Assembly: GCF_000276665.1 (NCBI RefSeq)
Contig: NW_004955481.1
Coordinates: 2,661,767 to 2,725,766, forward strand
DNA from: Chinchilla lanigera
Taxonomy: Eukaryota > Chordata > Mammalia > Rodentia > Chinchillidae
Direction of reading: 5' to 3'
Length of the DNA stretch: 64,000 bases
Part shown: positions 42,711-53,267 of the stretch, piece by piece
How the letters are laid out: each line of letters starts with the position of its first letter
Numbering within the stretch: position 1 is the stretch's first letter
Program-made: the position numbers and the translations under genes
The notes under the pieces: generated by a model
The model's database searches: none
What the model was told of the DNA's origin: nothing
Seen by the model: only the letters and a program-made list of their open reading frames with translations

Positions 42711-43394
42711 CACGGCAGGGCCAGGTCACAGGCAGGGGTCTAACTGCACAGCACACACAACCCCGCAGCTGCTGTCTCTCGGCCCCACCCGCACTCACAC
42801 CACCACATCCCACAGCCCTAACCATGCCAGTCCTAACGTGGCCTAGTCCTCCCTGCTACCAATCAAGGCTGTAATCAAGGCTAAAAGACACTAAGTAACC
42901 TGAAATCCTAACTTAGTTAAACTCTTGATTTTGCTATTGTGTATGGAAAGAAACCTCAAACGTGTGTTGGTTTAGGGATCTGCCCCTCATTTAAGAGAAA
43001 AGAGCCCATTTCCAAGGAGGAAAGCCCCTTTGCCTTTGGGTCTTTTTACATAAAGCTTCATGGACCTATCTCCTTGAAACCCTGAGCTGGAGTAAGGCAA
43101 AACCTGTTATTGCCTCATAAAAACTGCCCTTTGGTTAAGTCCTCTGGATACAGATGATGGGTGTGATCCAAAGCAGGGAGGGAAAAACAGTATAAGGATC
43201 AATCCAACCAAAGAGCCTCATAAGCCAAGATTACCACCCTGCCCTGGTTCCTGACCAGCTGCCAGGTTCTAGAAGGAGTCAAACAGTGTGTTGGAAAAAA
43301 AATGCATTACAGATGACCAAACCATTTGTGACCAAGAATGATCTGAGAGCAGGAAGCTGCGAATAGTCAACTCAAGGAAAAACAACCTGTAGCA
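42711..43394. other. Non-repetitive stretch, nothing recognised
   Basis: About 680 bp without a recognisable repeat or gene. Confidence 0.5.
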
Positions 43395-43770
43395 ATAGTT
43401 AGTTAGCACTCCTGGATTCCTTAATATGTCCCAGAACCTATTCAAGGCCCGTTACAGATAAGATCCCACTTACTCCCATAGGAACAATATATCCAGGCAT
43501 GATGACGCACTCCTGTAATCCCAGCATTTGGAAGGCTGAGGCAGGATGGCTGTGAATTGAAGGCCAGCCTGGGCTACATAGCAAGTTCAAGGCCAACCTG
43601 AATTTCATGAGACCTGGTCTCAAAAAACAAACAACAACAAAAAACAGTATGCTGTAAGTAGTGCTTATTAGCCCTATCTTACAGATGAGGAAAATGAGAC
43701 ATAGAAAATACAAATAGCTTCTCCCAGGGCCACACAAAAAGATTTAAAAATTATGGTCTTAATGTTTGCA
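43395..43770 (+). repeat. MIR remnant split by B1
   Basis: MIR core ('ttaatatgtcccagaaccta') resumes after a B1 at 43647 ('ctatcttacagatgaggaaa', 'cccagggccacacaaaaaga'). Confidence 0.7.
43490..43646 (+). mobile_element. B1 SINE in MIR
   Basis: Sense B1 with internal duplication and AAC-rich tail, inserted in the MIR. Confidence 0.88.
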
Positions 43771-43857
43771 CACCTTTCTGTCCAGCCCACAGCAGGAAAT
43801 ACATTTTCCATCAGTCCCCAGTGTATATTTTCACATGTATAATTCAAACAAATTTAT

Positions 43858-44011
43858 TTTATTTATTTATTTTTAAAGATAGTATCTTGCTATGTAGTTC
43901 AGGCTAGCTGTGAATTCACTATGAACCCTGGGCTGGCTTCAAACTGGTGGTGACCCTCCTGCCTCAGCATCCCAAGTGCTGGGATTACATGTGTGTGCCA
44001 CCATACCCAGC
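43858..44011 (-). mobile_element. B1-like SINE
   Basis: Antisense B1 with TTTA tail and internal duplication, moderately diverged. Confidence 0.88.
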
Positions 44012-44077
44012 AATAAAATTTTACAACAGAATAATACTCACCTTAGCATGGGCAATACTCTCTGATGATGTTATAGC

Positions 44078-44346
44078 TTTCCCATTACTGGAGATTAAAC
44101 CCAAGGGTGCTCTACCACTGAGCTACATCTCCAATCCTTTTTATTCTCAAACAAGAGTCTTGCTAAATTACCCAGGCTGGCCTCTCAAACCTGTAATCCT
44201 CCTGCCTCAGCCCCAAGTAGCTGTGATTAATGGTGTGCCACCACACCTAGCTACTTTTGTTTTTGTTTTTGGTGCTAGGTATTATTAAACCCAGGGCTTA
44301 CACACACTAAGCATGGTCTCTGTCACTGAGCTATATCCCCAACCCT
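44078..44346 (-). mobile_element. B1-dID dimer next to an ID
   Basis: Minus-strand ID (44346-44257), then old B1 (44252-44139) joined to a deleted ID (44138-44078). Confidence 0.7.
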
Positions 44347-44387
44347 GACGTTTTCTATCCCATTCATCCCATTAAAAACATATACCA

Positions 44388-44528
44388 CACTGGGCATGGT
44401 GGTACAGTCTTGTAATCCCAGCCCTCAGGAGGCTGAGGCAGGAGGACTGCTGAGAGTTCAAGGCCAGCCTAAGTTCCATAGTGAGTTCAAGGCCAGCCTG
44501 AATGACCCTGTCTCAAAAAAACAACAAA
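44388..44528 (+). mobile_element. B1 SINE
   Basis: Sense B1 (GGGCATGGTGGTACAGTCTT) with duplication and AAC tail. Confidence 0.9.
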
Positions 44529-45951
44529 CATATTACTCAACAAATACTTCTTGAACATAAAATACTGTATATATGCTAGACACCATTCCAGACTCCAGCT
44601 ACATCAGTAAATGGAAGAGACAAACATCTCTGCCCTTCTGCAGCTCACATTTCTCCAGAGAAAGAAAGTGAATCAGATCCACATGCAAAGCTCTAGCATC
44701 TGAGGTGGTAATCTAATGAATGCTACGGAGAAAAATAAGCTGGGAGGGCTAAGTGTGGCCAAGAAAGATTCAGGATGCTTTCAGTGCTTGCTATACTGAT
44801 TCTACTAGGATGTCACCTGCGGTATTAAAATCTCCATCCTCAATCACTTTACACAAATGCCTCCCTGTATGTTTGAAGGCTCTGTGTCCTGCTGTATGCA
44901 TGTACTGTGCATACACATGTACAGTGCATATACATGTACATGTGTCAATATACATATACATGTGTATGCATACATGTATGCAAGTGCATGTCTACCTACA
45001 TCCACTTCCTCACTGAGAGGTTTTGAAGACAGGCAGGGCCTCCACATGCAGCTGTGCAGGGGGTCCCTATACAGCTTGCCCTGCAGAAGGGGTCTGGTGT
45101 AGAGCCTGAAATATACCCCCGGCATTACTAGTCAAAGCCATGAGCGCCAGATAAGTACCCTGGCTGGAGTCTTTAGTCCCGAGGAAGGAGAATCTGCTTA
45201 TTATTGGTCTCCCCAGAGGGACACCTTTTGGAATGTGGCAGCCCAGAGGTGGTGCTGGATTCTAATTTGCATGAAGGTGCCCTATGTGCTAGAGTGTCCT
45301 TAGGGAACGGAGACGGCTCACGGAATTAAAAAAAATCACTCCCAGGGGAAAATCCAGTATACTAGGCACACCTGACAGAGTGACTGATGTGGGTCTCAAG
45401 GGAGAAGGGATTGGAGCCAGCTCTGAAGCAGCTGGGGCCATTTGGGTCGCCTCCACTAAAGGCATTTGGAACTTGGCAGCAGAGTGAAATCTTCAGACTC
45501 TTGCTTTAAGTTAAGGGGACACATAATAAATGTTACTAGCAAGGGTGGCAAAAGCCAATCTCTGCTAATGAATAAGCGTAATTGATCAAAACAGATGACT
45601 CAATGGACCTTCCAAATGTGCTTTTAGCAGAGTGGGCAGTTTTTTTTTATTCAGATGCAAACTCAGATGAGATCTAATAATGGAGATTTTGGAACAACCC
45701 CAGCATCAGTGATTTCTTCTTTCTTTCTTTTTCTCCTTCACTAAGCAGAAAGGCATCTTAAGTTTCTGGCTGCATCAACTGTTAGTGGATGCTTTTCGTG
45801 TGGCTGAGGGGACCCCAACAGTGGCCAGATGTAGCAAAGGGGCAGTCATTTGCCACCCCACATCCCCATCTGACCTTTCCTCCGAAACCCCACTTCTACT
45901 CCCTCACCTATGAAGAACTGGGCAGCCATTCAATTCAATCTAATCATGGTT
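44529..45951. other. Mostly unique stretch, nothing recognised
   Basis: About 1.4 kb without SINEs apart from the alternating tract described separately. Short open frames only. Confidence 0.5.
44884..45000. repeat. Alternating purine-pyrimidine palindromic tract
   Basis: Repeated CATGTA, TGCATA and CATACA units form a roughly 110-bp tract of near-continuous purine/pyrimidine alternation with many overlapping short palindromes (ACATGT, TGCATA-TATGCA). Both strands can pair with themselves. Confidence 0.8.
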
Positions 45952-46110
45952 GTTTTGTTTTGTTTGTCTTTTTGAGACAGGGTCTTGCTATGCAGCTCAG
46001 GCCCGCCTTGAGTTCACTCTGTAGCCCAGGCTGGTCTCGAACTCACACCGATCCTCCTGCCTCAGCCTCCTGAGTGTGGGATTACAGGTGTGCACTCCCA
46101 GGCCCAGCCA
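45952..46110 (-). mobile_element. B1 SINE, young type
   Basis: Antisense B1 with TTTTG tail, duplication and near-complete 5' end. Flanks AATCATGGTT and AATCATGTTT are its likely target-site duplication. Confidence 0.9.
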
Positions 46111-47059
46111 CAATCATGTTTTTTAACAAATATTTATTGACCACTGGGCCGGCCACCACAAAGGGATTCAAAGATGATAGGAGCAGGCCCTGTCCTCAGC
46201 AAAGAGGGCAGATGAGAAGGCAAAAACAACAGAGGAAAGAAGGCTCTACCGAAGCCCTCAGCTCACCTGGACAAGCATTTAATCTTTCTGGATTTCAGCT
46301 TCCTCCCTTATCAAATGAAGGTGCTGCACTAGAAAGGATCTCAGAGAACCAGGCCAGCTGCAAAACTGTGATCCTAAGCCTTATCCTCTCTCTCAGGCTC
46401 CCAGGCTCCTTGGAAGCTGACAGACCCAGCGCAGCCTTCTAGGAAAGGAAGAGTCAGCCAAGGCAGGGTAGTGAGCATTATGTACCCTTCCTCGGGGAAT
46501 CCTGCACCAGATGCAGGGTGAATCCCAGTGCTCTAGGATTTCCCCAGGGGATGATTTGCAATTCTGCCAGTGATCTCTCCTCTTGAAGGACTCTAGTCTG
46601 TAGAACATCTTAATGCAAATTAGAATCCAGCACCTCCTCTAGGCTATCAAATTGCATAAAGTGCCCTCTCTGGAGGCAAGGTATGTTCAAAAAAATAAAG
46701 TTGAACGTTAGACTTCCGCACTAAGGAATCTGGGGGGAAAGGGGAATTTAAATGCACAGGCCCCAGCAGGGCGGCACAAAGGAATCTGAGGAACCTGAGG
46801 GAGGGCTGGAGGTGGGGCTGGGGTTGAGTGAGCTGCAGTAGTCAGCAGAAAGGCTGAGGGCAGATGTAAGAGGTTTCCCCCTTGGTCTGGCCAGGCACCC
46901 CATTCCGTCACTCTGTCACCGCCATCATGCTTACTTTCAGGAGCTCGCCCAAACCCAAGATTCGATTTGCACTCCTCTTAAAAGTTCCACAAGTGGCTTT
47001 AAATTCGAGGCAAAGCTCACCCCCTTATTCCCAGGTGCTTGAGGTTAAACGGGACCACC
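46111..47059. other. Unique intronic flank of the coding exon
   Basis: Sequence downstream of the exon's splice donor in transcript sense. Short MIR-like traces at 46111-46150 and 46275-46345. No further exon recognised. Confidence 0.5.
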
Positions 47060-47116
47060 AAGGAAGGGGTGCTAGCACACGAAGGAGGCGTGGGGCCGGG
47101 ATCTAGAGAAAGATGC

Positions 47117-47128
47117 GCCTACCTGCAG
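47117..47128 (-). other. Splice donor of the BCR-type exon
   Basis: Minus strand reads CTGCAG|GTAGGC with the last exon base at 47123. Good match to the mammalian donor consensus, and it precedes the in-frame stop at 47103-47105. Confidence 0.8.
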
Positions 47129-48149
47129 AGGAGCCGTCCTCGTGGTCGGAGCTGTTGTGGCTGCAGTCGCTGCCTCTCTCCGGAGAGCTGTGACTGGGCG
47201 AGTCCCGCTCTGGCACACGCAGGAACCTCTTGCGCCCCCAATGGGGAAAGTGCTCGCGGGCCCGGCGCCTGGGGGGTTCATCCTCAGTCAGGTGGGAGGC
47301 CCGACTGTCCTTGGTCTCCGCCTCCACTGGCTCCGGGTCTCGGCCCTGATGCCGGTGCCGCCGGCACCCGGGTATCAGATGCATCCAGCGGTGGGGGCTG
47401 CACGCCCGCGCCGGCTTCTCCGGCTCATCGCGGGTCCCGAACCGATAGGGGGCCACCACTAAGTGGCCGAGGGCGAATTTCTCGTTCAAATCCACCATCT
47501 CGAAGTCGTGGTCACTGCTGTCGCCCCCATCGTCCGCAACGCAGGCGTCTGGCTCGCCCTCCTCCGAGCCCCGCCCCGAGCAGGTCCCCAAGGACCGCTC
47601 CTCTCCCGGCGCGTGGGAAACAGGGCCATCGCGGCCAGTGGGCGCGCAGCCCTCCCGGGGCCTGAAGAGGAGGCGAGGCTGCAGCAGCTGCCGGTGGATG
47701 GCGGCCGTCAAGCTGAGCACCGCGCCCCCTCCCTCCGCCACTCGGGGCCCGGGGGGAAGGTCCAGGCACAAGTAGGGGTTTGGCTCGGCCTTCGCCGCCA
47801 CCTCCTCCTGGTCCGGGCGCCCGGGGTCCAGGGCGTCTCCGCCGCCGCCCGCTGCGCCCTCCTCCTGGTCTGCAGGCTCCGGCTCCTCCGCCGAGGGTCC
47901 CCCGCTGCGGCTGTCTCCGCCCTCCGCGCGCCCGCGGCCTTGGTCCAGCTTCTCCCCGGCCAGAGCGGTCTCCAGGTACAAGACTTTGAACTTCTCCTCG
48001 GCCAACACCTGTTGCAGTCGCTTCAGGTTAAGTTTGCAGCACTCCAGCTCGCGCTCCATGTCCAGCACCGACTCCAGCCTCATGACTGGAGCTTGCTCCC
48101 CGGGAAACTCGGCCTGCCAGTGGCGCACGAACTCCTCCGGGTCCCACAT
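47123..48149 (-). CDS. ABR: BCR-family first coding exon, probably ABR long isoform
   Basis: The frame opens at 48149 with ATG in good context (A at -3) and runs 342 codons plus one base to a donor CAG|GTAGGC at 47123/47122; reading on gives a stop within six codons, so it is spliced. Residues 1-67 align without gaps to my memory of the BCR oligomerisation domain (D3-P4, W11, F15-P16, C38-K39, F54, Y58-L59, A64), predicting a short helix then a coiled coil at about 28-66. Later blocks also correspond: PYLCLDL (125-131) to the BCR Tyr177 region, DFEMVDLNEKF (215-225), and the Ser/Asp/Glu-rich end (317-341). The phase-1 end matches BCR exon 1. ABR encodes a RhoGEF/C2/RacGAP protein without the BCR kinase region; those domains would lie in exons outside the window. 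Assignment to ABR rests on it being the only close BCR paralogue I know; the exon itself is much firmer than the symbol. Confidence 0.75.
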
Positions 48150-48451
48150 GCTGGGCGTCCCGTCGGGCCAGCCCGGGGCCGGGCTCCTCCGCGCCGCCGC
48201 CGAGTGGTGCTGCGGCGGGCTCGCTCCGGGAAGCCCGCGCTGGCGCAGTCACCCGCCCGTCGCTCCAGCGCCGAGGAGAAAACGAGGGGAAAAAAAAAAT
48301 AAAGTTTTTCTCCTTCCGCCCTGGTGCCTTTTTCGTTTTTCTTATGGGTTTTGCCTCCCTGACGTAAGCAGCCAGCCGCCGGCGGCGGAGGCGGGGAGCC
48401 CCGGGCCCCTGGGCCCGCCCCGGGCAGGGCGAGAGGAGCCCGCGGTCTGCA

Positions 48452-48806
48452 NNNNNNNNNNNNNNNNNNNNNNNNNNNNNNNNNNNNNNNNNNNNNNNNN
48501 NNNNNNNNNNNNNNNNNNNNNNNNNNNNNNNNNNNNNNNNNNNNNNNNNNNNNNNNNNNNNNNNNNNNNNNNNNNNNNNNNNNNNNNNNNNNNNNNNNNN
48601 NNNNNNNNNNNNNNNNNNNNNNNNNNNNNNNNNNNNNNNNNNNNNNNNNNNNNNNNNNNNNNNNNNNNNNNNNNNNNNNNNNNNNNNNNNNNNNNNNNNN
48701 NNNNNNNNNNNNNNNNNNNNNNNNNNNNNNNNNNNNNNNNNNNNNNNNNNNNNNNNNNNNNNNNNNNNNNNNNNNNNNNNNNNNNNNNNNNNNNNNNNNN
48801 NNNNNN
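48452..48806. other. Assembly gap, 355 N, in the CpG island
   Basis: Run of N in the likely leader/promoter of the minus-strand gene. Long open frames crossing it are artefacts. Confidence 0.99.
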
Positions 48807-49450
48807 CTGGGCCGCGCGCTGGTCTCCCGGCGCCCCGCTCTCCGCAGCGTCGCCTGCCCAGTCGGCGGGCGTCCAGAGGCAACAAGGAAGAGGTGCGAGA
48901 AGGGCGTGAGGCGCGGCGGCGAGGGCAGGTGTCCGAGGCAGCTGTCTGCTCGTGCGCAGCGCTGCCCTGCGCTGGGATTTATCGAGAGACAGCAGCTTAA
49001 TGCAAAGCTGGGGATGAAACTTTGGTTTCTGAATCCCTTCCAACGTTCTCTCCACTGCTCACTAGAGCTTCTTTGGAGAAGTAGGCAAGGGTGACGTTCC
49101 GTGTGGCTCTGGAGAAGCTCGGGTGACTTCAGAGCTGAGGGCACTCCCGTGTCACTGAGTCAAACCAGACGTGACTCAGGGGCCTACACCTAGCGGAGCA
49201 CCCTCCACACCACGTCCTTTTTCTAGCCGCCTTCCACCTCCGAGAAGGAAAGGAAACTACGAACTGGGAAGAGGTTCCGGCCGGCTGGAACTCCAGCTTC
49301 GCCCTCCCCTTCGCCCGGCCGCCCTGCTCTTTTCCTTCCTTTCTTTTTTGCCAAGGTGCTGCGTGAGGTCACCGCCCGCCTCCCAAGGGGCCCTGATGAA
49401 TTGTTTCCGCCTTGCCGGGAGAGGGTTTCTTCAAAGATGAGGAAATTGAT

Positions 49451-49808
49451 ACTCTTAAGAGGGGAACTGATTTGGTAGCTGGAATTTTTCCTCTCTTCCC
49501 CTTGCCCTTTGGGGACTGGAAGTTAAACTCCAACGACCTGCCTGTCTGTCAGGTTGTCTGCCTGTCAACGACTCACCTGTCTGTCATCTGAGCCACACAA
49601 ACCATCGGGGCACATTTTACAATCCACACAAAGCATCCTCAGCACGTTTTGCTCAAAACCCTACGGTGGCTTCCCACCATGTACAGGCACCTTTGCATGA
49701 CACAGGAGTCCTACAGGGTTCAGGGGCTCAGCCACCACCCAGCTATCTGCCTTCCTCCTATATTTTAGCCTTCTTAATTATTAGTCTTTGTCCCCCAAAG
49801 ACCTAGCC
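49451..49808. other. Unique upstream flank, nothing recognised
   Basis: About 360 bp beyond the CpG island, including clustered CTGTCTGTC text at 49541-49585. No exon recognised. Confidence 0.5.
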
Positions 49809-49981
49809 TTTTTTTTTCTTTTTTTTTTGTGGGGGGGGTAGTTTTTTTGAAAGTCTCACGTTGTAGTTCAGGCTGGCCTTGAACTCACTGTGGAGCCTAG
49901 GCTGGCCTCCAACAGTCAACGATCCTCCTGTCTCAGCCACCGGTCTGCTGGGATTACAGGCGTGGGCCACCACGCCCAGTT
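49809..49981 (-). mobile_element. B1-like SINE
   Basis: Antisense B1 with T/G-rich tail, internal duplication and full 5' end 'ccaccacgcccagtt'. Confidence 0.88.
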
Positions 49982-50019
49982 CCTGACTTGTTTTCTTTCT
50001 TTTTTTTAATTTGGTTTTT

Positions 50020-50168
50020 TGTTTTTTGGGTTTTTTTTTTTTTTTTTTTTTTTTTTTTGGTCTTTTTGAGACAGGGTCTCGCTATGCAGTTCAGGCTGGC
50101 CTTGAGCTCTTTTTGTAACCGGGGCTGGTCTCGAACTCGCAATGGTCGTCCTGCCTCAGCCTCCCAAG
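50020..50168 (-). mobile_element. B1 SINE, 5'-truncated
   Basis: Antisense B1 with long T tail and GAGACAGGGTCTCGCTATGC, stopping at 'cctcagcctcccaag'. Flanking CTTGTTTTCT on both sides fits its target-site duplication. Confidence 0.88.
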
Positions 50169-50775
50169 CTGGCTTGTTTTCTGTGTGCTTTTTCCTCTTC
50201 TTGGAACTCCTGGTTTCCCCCTACACCCTACAAAGATCCAGGCGGCCTGGGGACCTCCACCTCTGAGATTCCTTTTCTGGCTCCTCCACCTCTTGTTCGG
50301 ATCCCTGCCTGCCTTTCTTTCTTTGCCCTCCTTTCACTTTGTGATAGTTATTAGTGACACCTTTTGTTTCCTCCAAAACCTGTGCAGGACTGGGATTGTG
50401 TCTTTCCACTCTTTGTATTCCTGCTGCTTCTTGGAAAGAGCGTTATAGAGATGATTGATAATTGTTGAAGGAGAAAAGCGGGTGAAGGTATGAATGAATG
50501 AACAGACAAGGGAATGCATTCCCCGCCTTGCCAACCCTGCTCTGCTTCTGTTTATCCTTCAGGATTAGGGCAGATGTGCTTCCCCCAGAGGCTTCTTGAC
50601 TCTGGAATTCCTTTCTTGCCTGTCTATGATTACGTCTTCTACTTTTATCCCTTCTTCCTTTTTCATTTTCATTTTTTTTCTAACGTAGTGTTCCACTGGA
50701 TGAATCATCACGGTGTTTGTCTTTATGCCAGATGGCTGTAGGGAGATAGATATATTTTAAAATACACTAATTTAA
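50169..50775. other. Non-repetitive stretch, nothing recognised
   Basis: About 600 bp, pyrimidine-rich, with overlapping short open frames in several phases and no recognisable product. Confidence 0.5.
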
Positions 50776-50909
50776 GCCTGACTGGTGGTGCACGCCTGTA
50801 GTCCCAGCACTTAGGAGACTGAGGCAGGAGGATCACCAGGACTTTGAGGCCAGCCTGGGCTACATAGTGAGTTTAAGGCTGGTCTGATTACATGGTGAGA
50901 CCCTATCTC

Positions 50910-50939
<30 letters not shown>
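50776..50939 (+). mobile_element. B1 SINE with AAAT tail
   Basis: Sense B1 with duplication, ending in an (AAAT)n microsatellite. Confidence 0.9.
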
Positions 50940-50941
<2 letters not shown>

Positions 50942-51539
50942 TGCTAACTGAGTATTCCCTGCGATTTCTCAGTCCTGCACCTCGTTCGTTAGAGTGCTTT
51001 CTCACCCACCTTAGCTCCATTCTTTGAAGCCCCACAGGCCACCACAACCTCCTCTACCAGGAAGGACTGAGGAGCCCCCGGTGCCTATAACCAGCCAGTG
51101 TGTCCATCAAATGGAGTCTGCAGGCGTCCTGGCCTGTTAACATTTCAGAAAGGGAGAGAAAATGCAGCCCAGCAGTGATAGATGGCTCCAGTCAATAGCC
51201 TATTGATCGGAAGATATTTCACTACATATATTTAAATGCACAAAGAAAAAGAAAATTATAAGTTACTATGATCATCCATTTCTCAATGTGCAGGTTCCCT
51301 GGGAGGGTCATTTCAACTCTGTCCTTTAATTAAAGCAGTGGTATGATTCCCCTTTGGCCCAAGGAAGTTGTTACCAAAACCACTAATTTTTTCCACCAGG
51401 ACCAATATAGCTGGAAACACCAGCATACATCTTCTGTAAACAGATCCCAGGAGCAGCCTTCATTGTCTCCAGCTGGTGGATAGTTCAGCTTTATTACTTG
51501 GTTTCGGGTTATCATGGGGACAGGAGCAGGGTGGCTGAC
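50940..51539. other. Non-repetitive stretch, nothing recognised
   Basis: About 600 bp without a recognisable repeat or gene. Confidence 0.5.
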
Positions 51540-51830
51540 ATTTATTGAGTCCACATTTCTAGTTGCCACACGTCTTTGATCTCATCTAATTTCTCACAAC
51601 AACCCCATAAAGAAGGTTGCCGCTTCAAAAAGACAAATGGAAGGCCGAAGAGGTGAGAGGTCACACAGCGAGTCTGCTGGCTTCTAAAGGCCAGCAGATT
51701 TGCTGGGGTGTAGCCCATGTGCATCTGTCATTCATTCAGTAAATATTTGTTGAACACCTATGAGGTGCCAGGGCCAGGTAAATTAAGCTTGAACTTTATA
51801 GCCTAGCATACTAGTCTTCACAGTGGATCC
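51540..51830 (+). repeat. Two adjacent MIR-like remnants
   Basis: 51540-51715 ('catttattgagtccacattt', 'gagaggtcacacagcgagtc') and 51727-51785 ('cattcagtaaatatttgttg aacacctatgaggtgccagg', split) both follow MIR-type consensus. Confidence 0.65.
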
Positions 51831-52161
51831 TCTGCCCCACACCTACTTTTCCAACACCATTTCCTGAATTTGTTCTGCTTGCAGCACCCATTCAGTCCCC
51901 CAACCAGAATAATCCTCTCTCTGCAGGAAGTGCCTTTTATGTACCATGCTGCCTGCCCTTGGTCCATCTGGATCTCTACTGCAGCTCTAGTGGACAGTTC
52001 CCATGGGCAGCTGGGTCTCACCTCAAGCTCCTGGCACCCTCAATAGTCTCCATTTTTCTGCCCAAGGCCCTTTTTATCAAAGTCACCAAGCTCCCAAGAG
52101 CAGCTCAGATGGAAACTTCCAAAGGGGAAGTTAACCACCCCCTACCCCAGGGGTATCCCAA
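51831..52161. other. Non-repetitive stretch, nothing recognised
   Basis: About 330 bp without a recognisable repeat or gene. Confidence 0.5.
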
Positions 52162-52409
52162 GGCTAGCAGATATAGGCACATACTTGTTATCCCAGTTGC
52201 TAAGGAGGCTGGGCCAGAGGGGTTGCAAGCTCAAGGCACACCTCAGCTAACAGTGAGACCCTACCTCAAAAAAAAGCAAAAACAAAGCCAGGTGCGGTGG
52301 CTCATGTCTGTAATCCCTCAGGAGGCTAAGGCAGATGAATCACCATGAGTTCAAGGCCAGCCTGAACTACATAGTGAGACCCTGCCTCAAAAAAAGAAAG
52401 TAGATAGAT

Positions 52410-52454
<45 letters not shown>

Positions 52455-52517
52455 GGAATATAGCTCAATGGTAGAGGGTTTGCCTAGAATGTATGAACCC
52501 CGGAGTTCTAGCCCCAG

Positions 52518-52520
<3 letters not shown>
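52162..52520 (+). mobile_element. SINE cluster: B1, B1, ID
   Basis: Old B1 (52162-52286), B1 with a shortened CCCTCAGGAGG junction (52287-52400), then after a TAGA microsatellite a decayed ID (52455-52520). Confidence 0.7.

Positions 52521-52556
<36 letters not shown>
52401..52556. repeat. Paired microsatellites: (TAGA)n and (CA)n
   Basis: A TAGA tract (52401-52454) and a CA tract (52521-52556) lie either side of a decayed ID, each where a SINE A-rich tail would be. Confidence 0.95.
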
Positions 52557-52558
<2 letters not shown>

Positions 52559-53267
52559 GAACCCCAGGCTCCTACCTTTGGAGGCCCTTTCTGATGCATA
52601 TTTTGTCCTTATTTCTCAGGGATCAACAGGAATGAGCCCTGGTTTCTCACAGCAGAAGTGAGAACCAGGTAAATGAGAAGCAGGCAACAAGGACTCTCTC
52701 TCTGGGCTTTCTCTTGTCTGTCTGTGTCTCCTTTACTCCTGCTCCCTGGGACAACCTCTCAAGTAAAATACTTGAATAAAAGTCCTTGTCTCAGCCTCTG
52801 CTTTTTCCCCCTCTCTAAGACACCCTCCAAAGTCCTCAGGCCCTCTGTGATGGAGCCACAATGATGCTTCACATTTCCCAGTCCTTCCTGGCCCTCTCCA
52901 ACTTGATTCGTTGTGCCGCTTCTCCTTTCCCCTTTCCCCGGGGAAACTTTTACACCAGTCAGAGCCCAGCTCACCTGTGACTTTCTCTCTGAAGCCGTCC
53001 CTTTCCCAGGCCCAGTTAGGCCCGACTGCCTACAGAGGGCCTTACCTCAGTCCCAGCTCTGGTCAGGCCACTCTGTAATTCATTCCCTGGCTGTTCAAGT
53101 CCATAAGCTCCCTGGACTACAAGGATCAGCTACTCCTGGCCTGCTGGCACCTTTTATTCCTCCGACTGCCTCAGTACCTAACAAGATGTGGAGCAGCGTC
53201 AGTGCCTAGTACTTTCTGCTGAGGAAATGAATGAATGACGAACAACTCAGTGAGTTTACTACTCATC
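52557..53267. other. Non-repetitive stretch, nothing recognised
   Basis: About 700 bp. 53040-53230 has text resembling a MIR-like region but too diverged to call. No gene recognised. Confidence 0.45.

Larger units (their letters stand above)
47060..49450. promoter_or_regulatory. CpG island around a BCR-type first exon
   Basis: CpG density rises sharply from about 47060, peaks over the coding exon and the 48150-48450 leader region, and falls by 49450. CCGCCC-like Sp1-type text occurs at several places (for example 48251-48258 and 48411-48421). The core, 48452-48806, is unsequenced (355 N), so the transcription start and promoter elements cannot be seen. The island belongs to the minus-strand gene. 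Confidence 0.8.

Noticed and set aside
47123..48149. BCR itself as the owner of the exon
   Set aside because: BCR is strongly conserved in mammals and starts MVDPVGFAEAWK; this exon is clearly different over its length, so it must be a paralogue.
47039..48302. Long plus-strand open frames (208, 279 codons) opposite the BCR-type exon
   Set aside because: They are antisense shadows in very GC-rich sequence, Pro/Arg/Ala-rich, and match nothing, while the minus frame has clear BCR-family similarity.
47986..49144. Open frames of 237-354 codons through the N gap
   Set aside because: They are open only because 355 unknown bases contain no readable stops.
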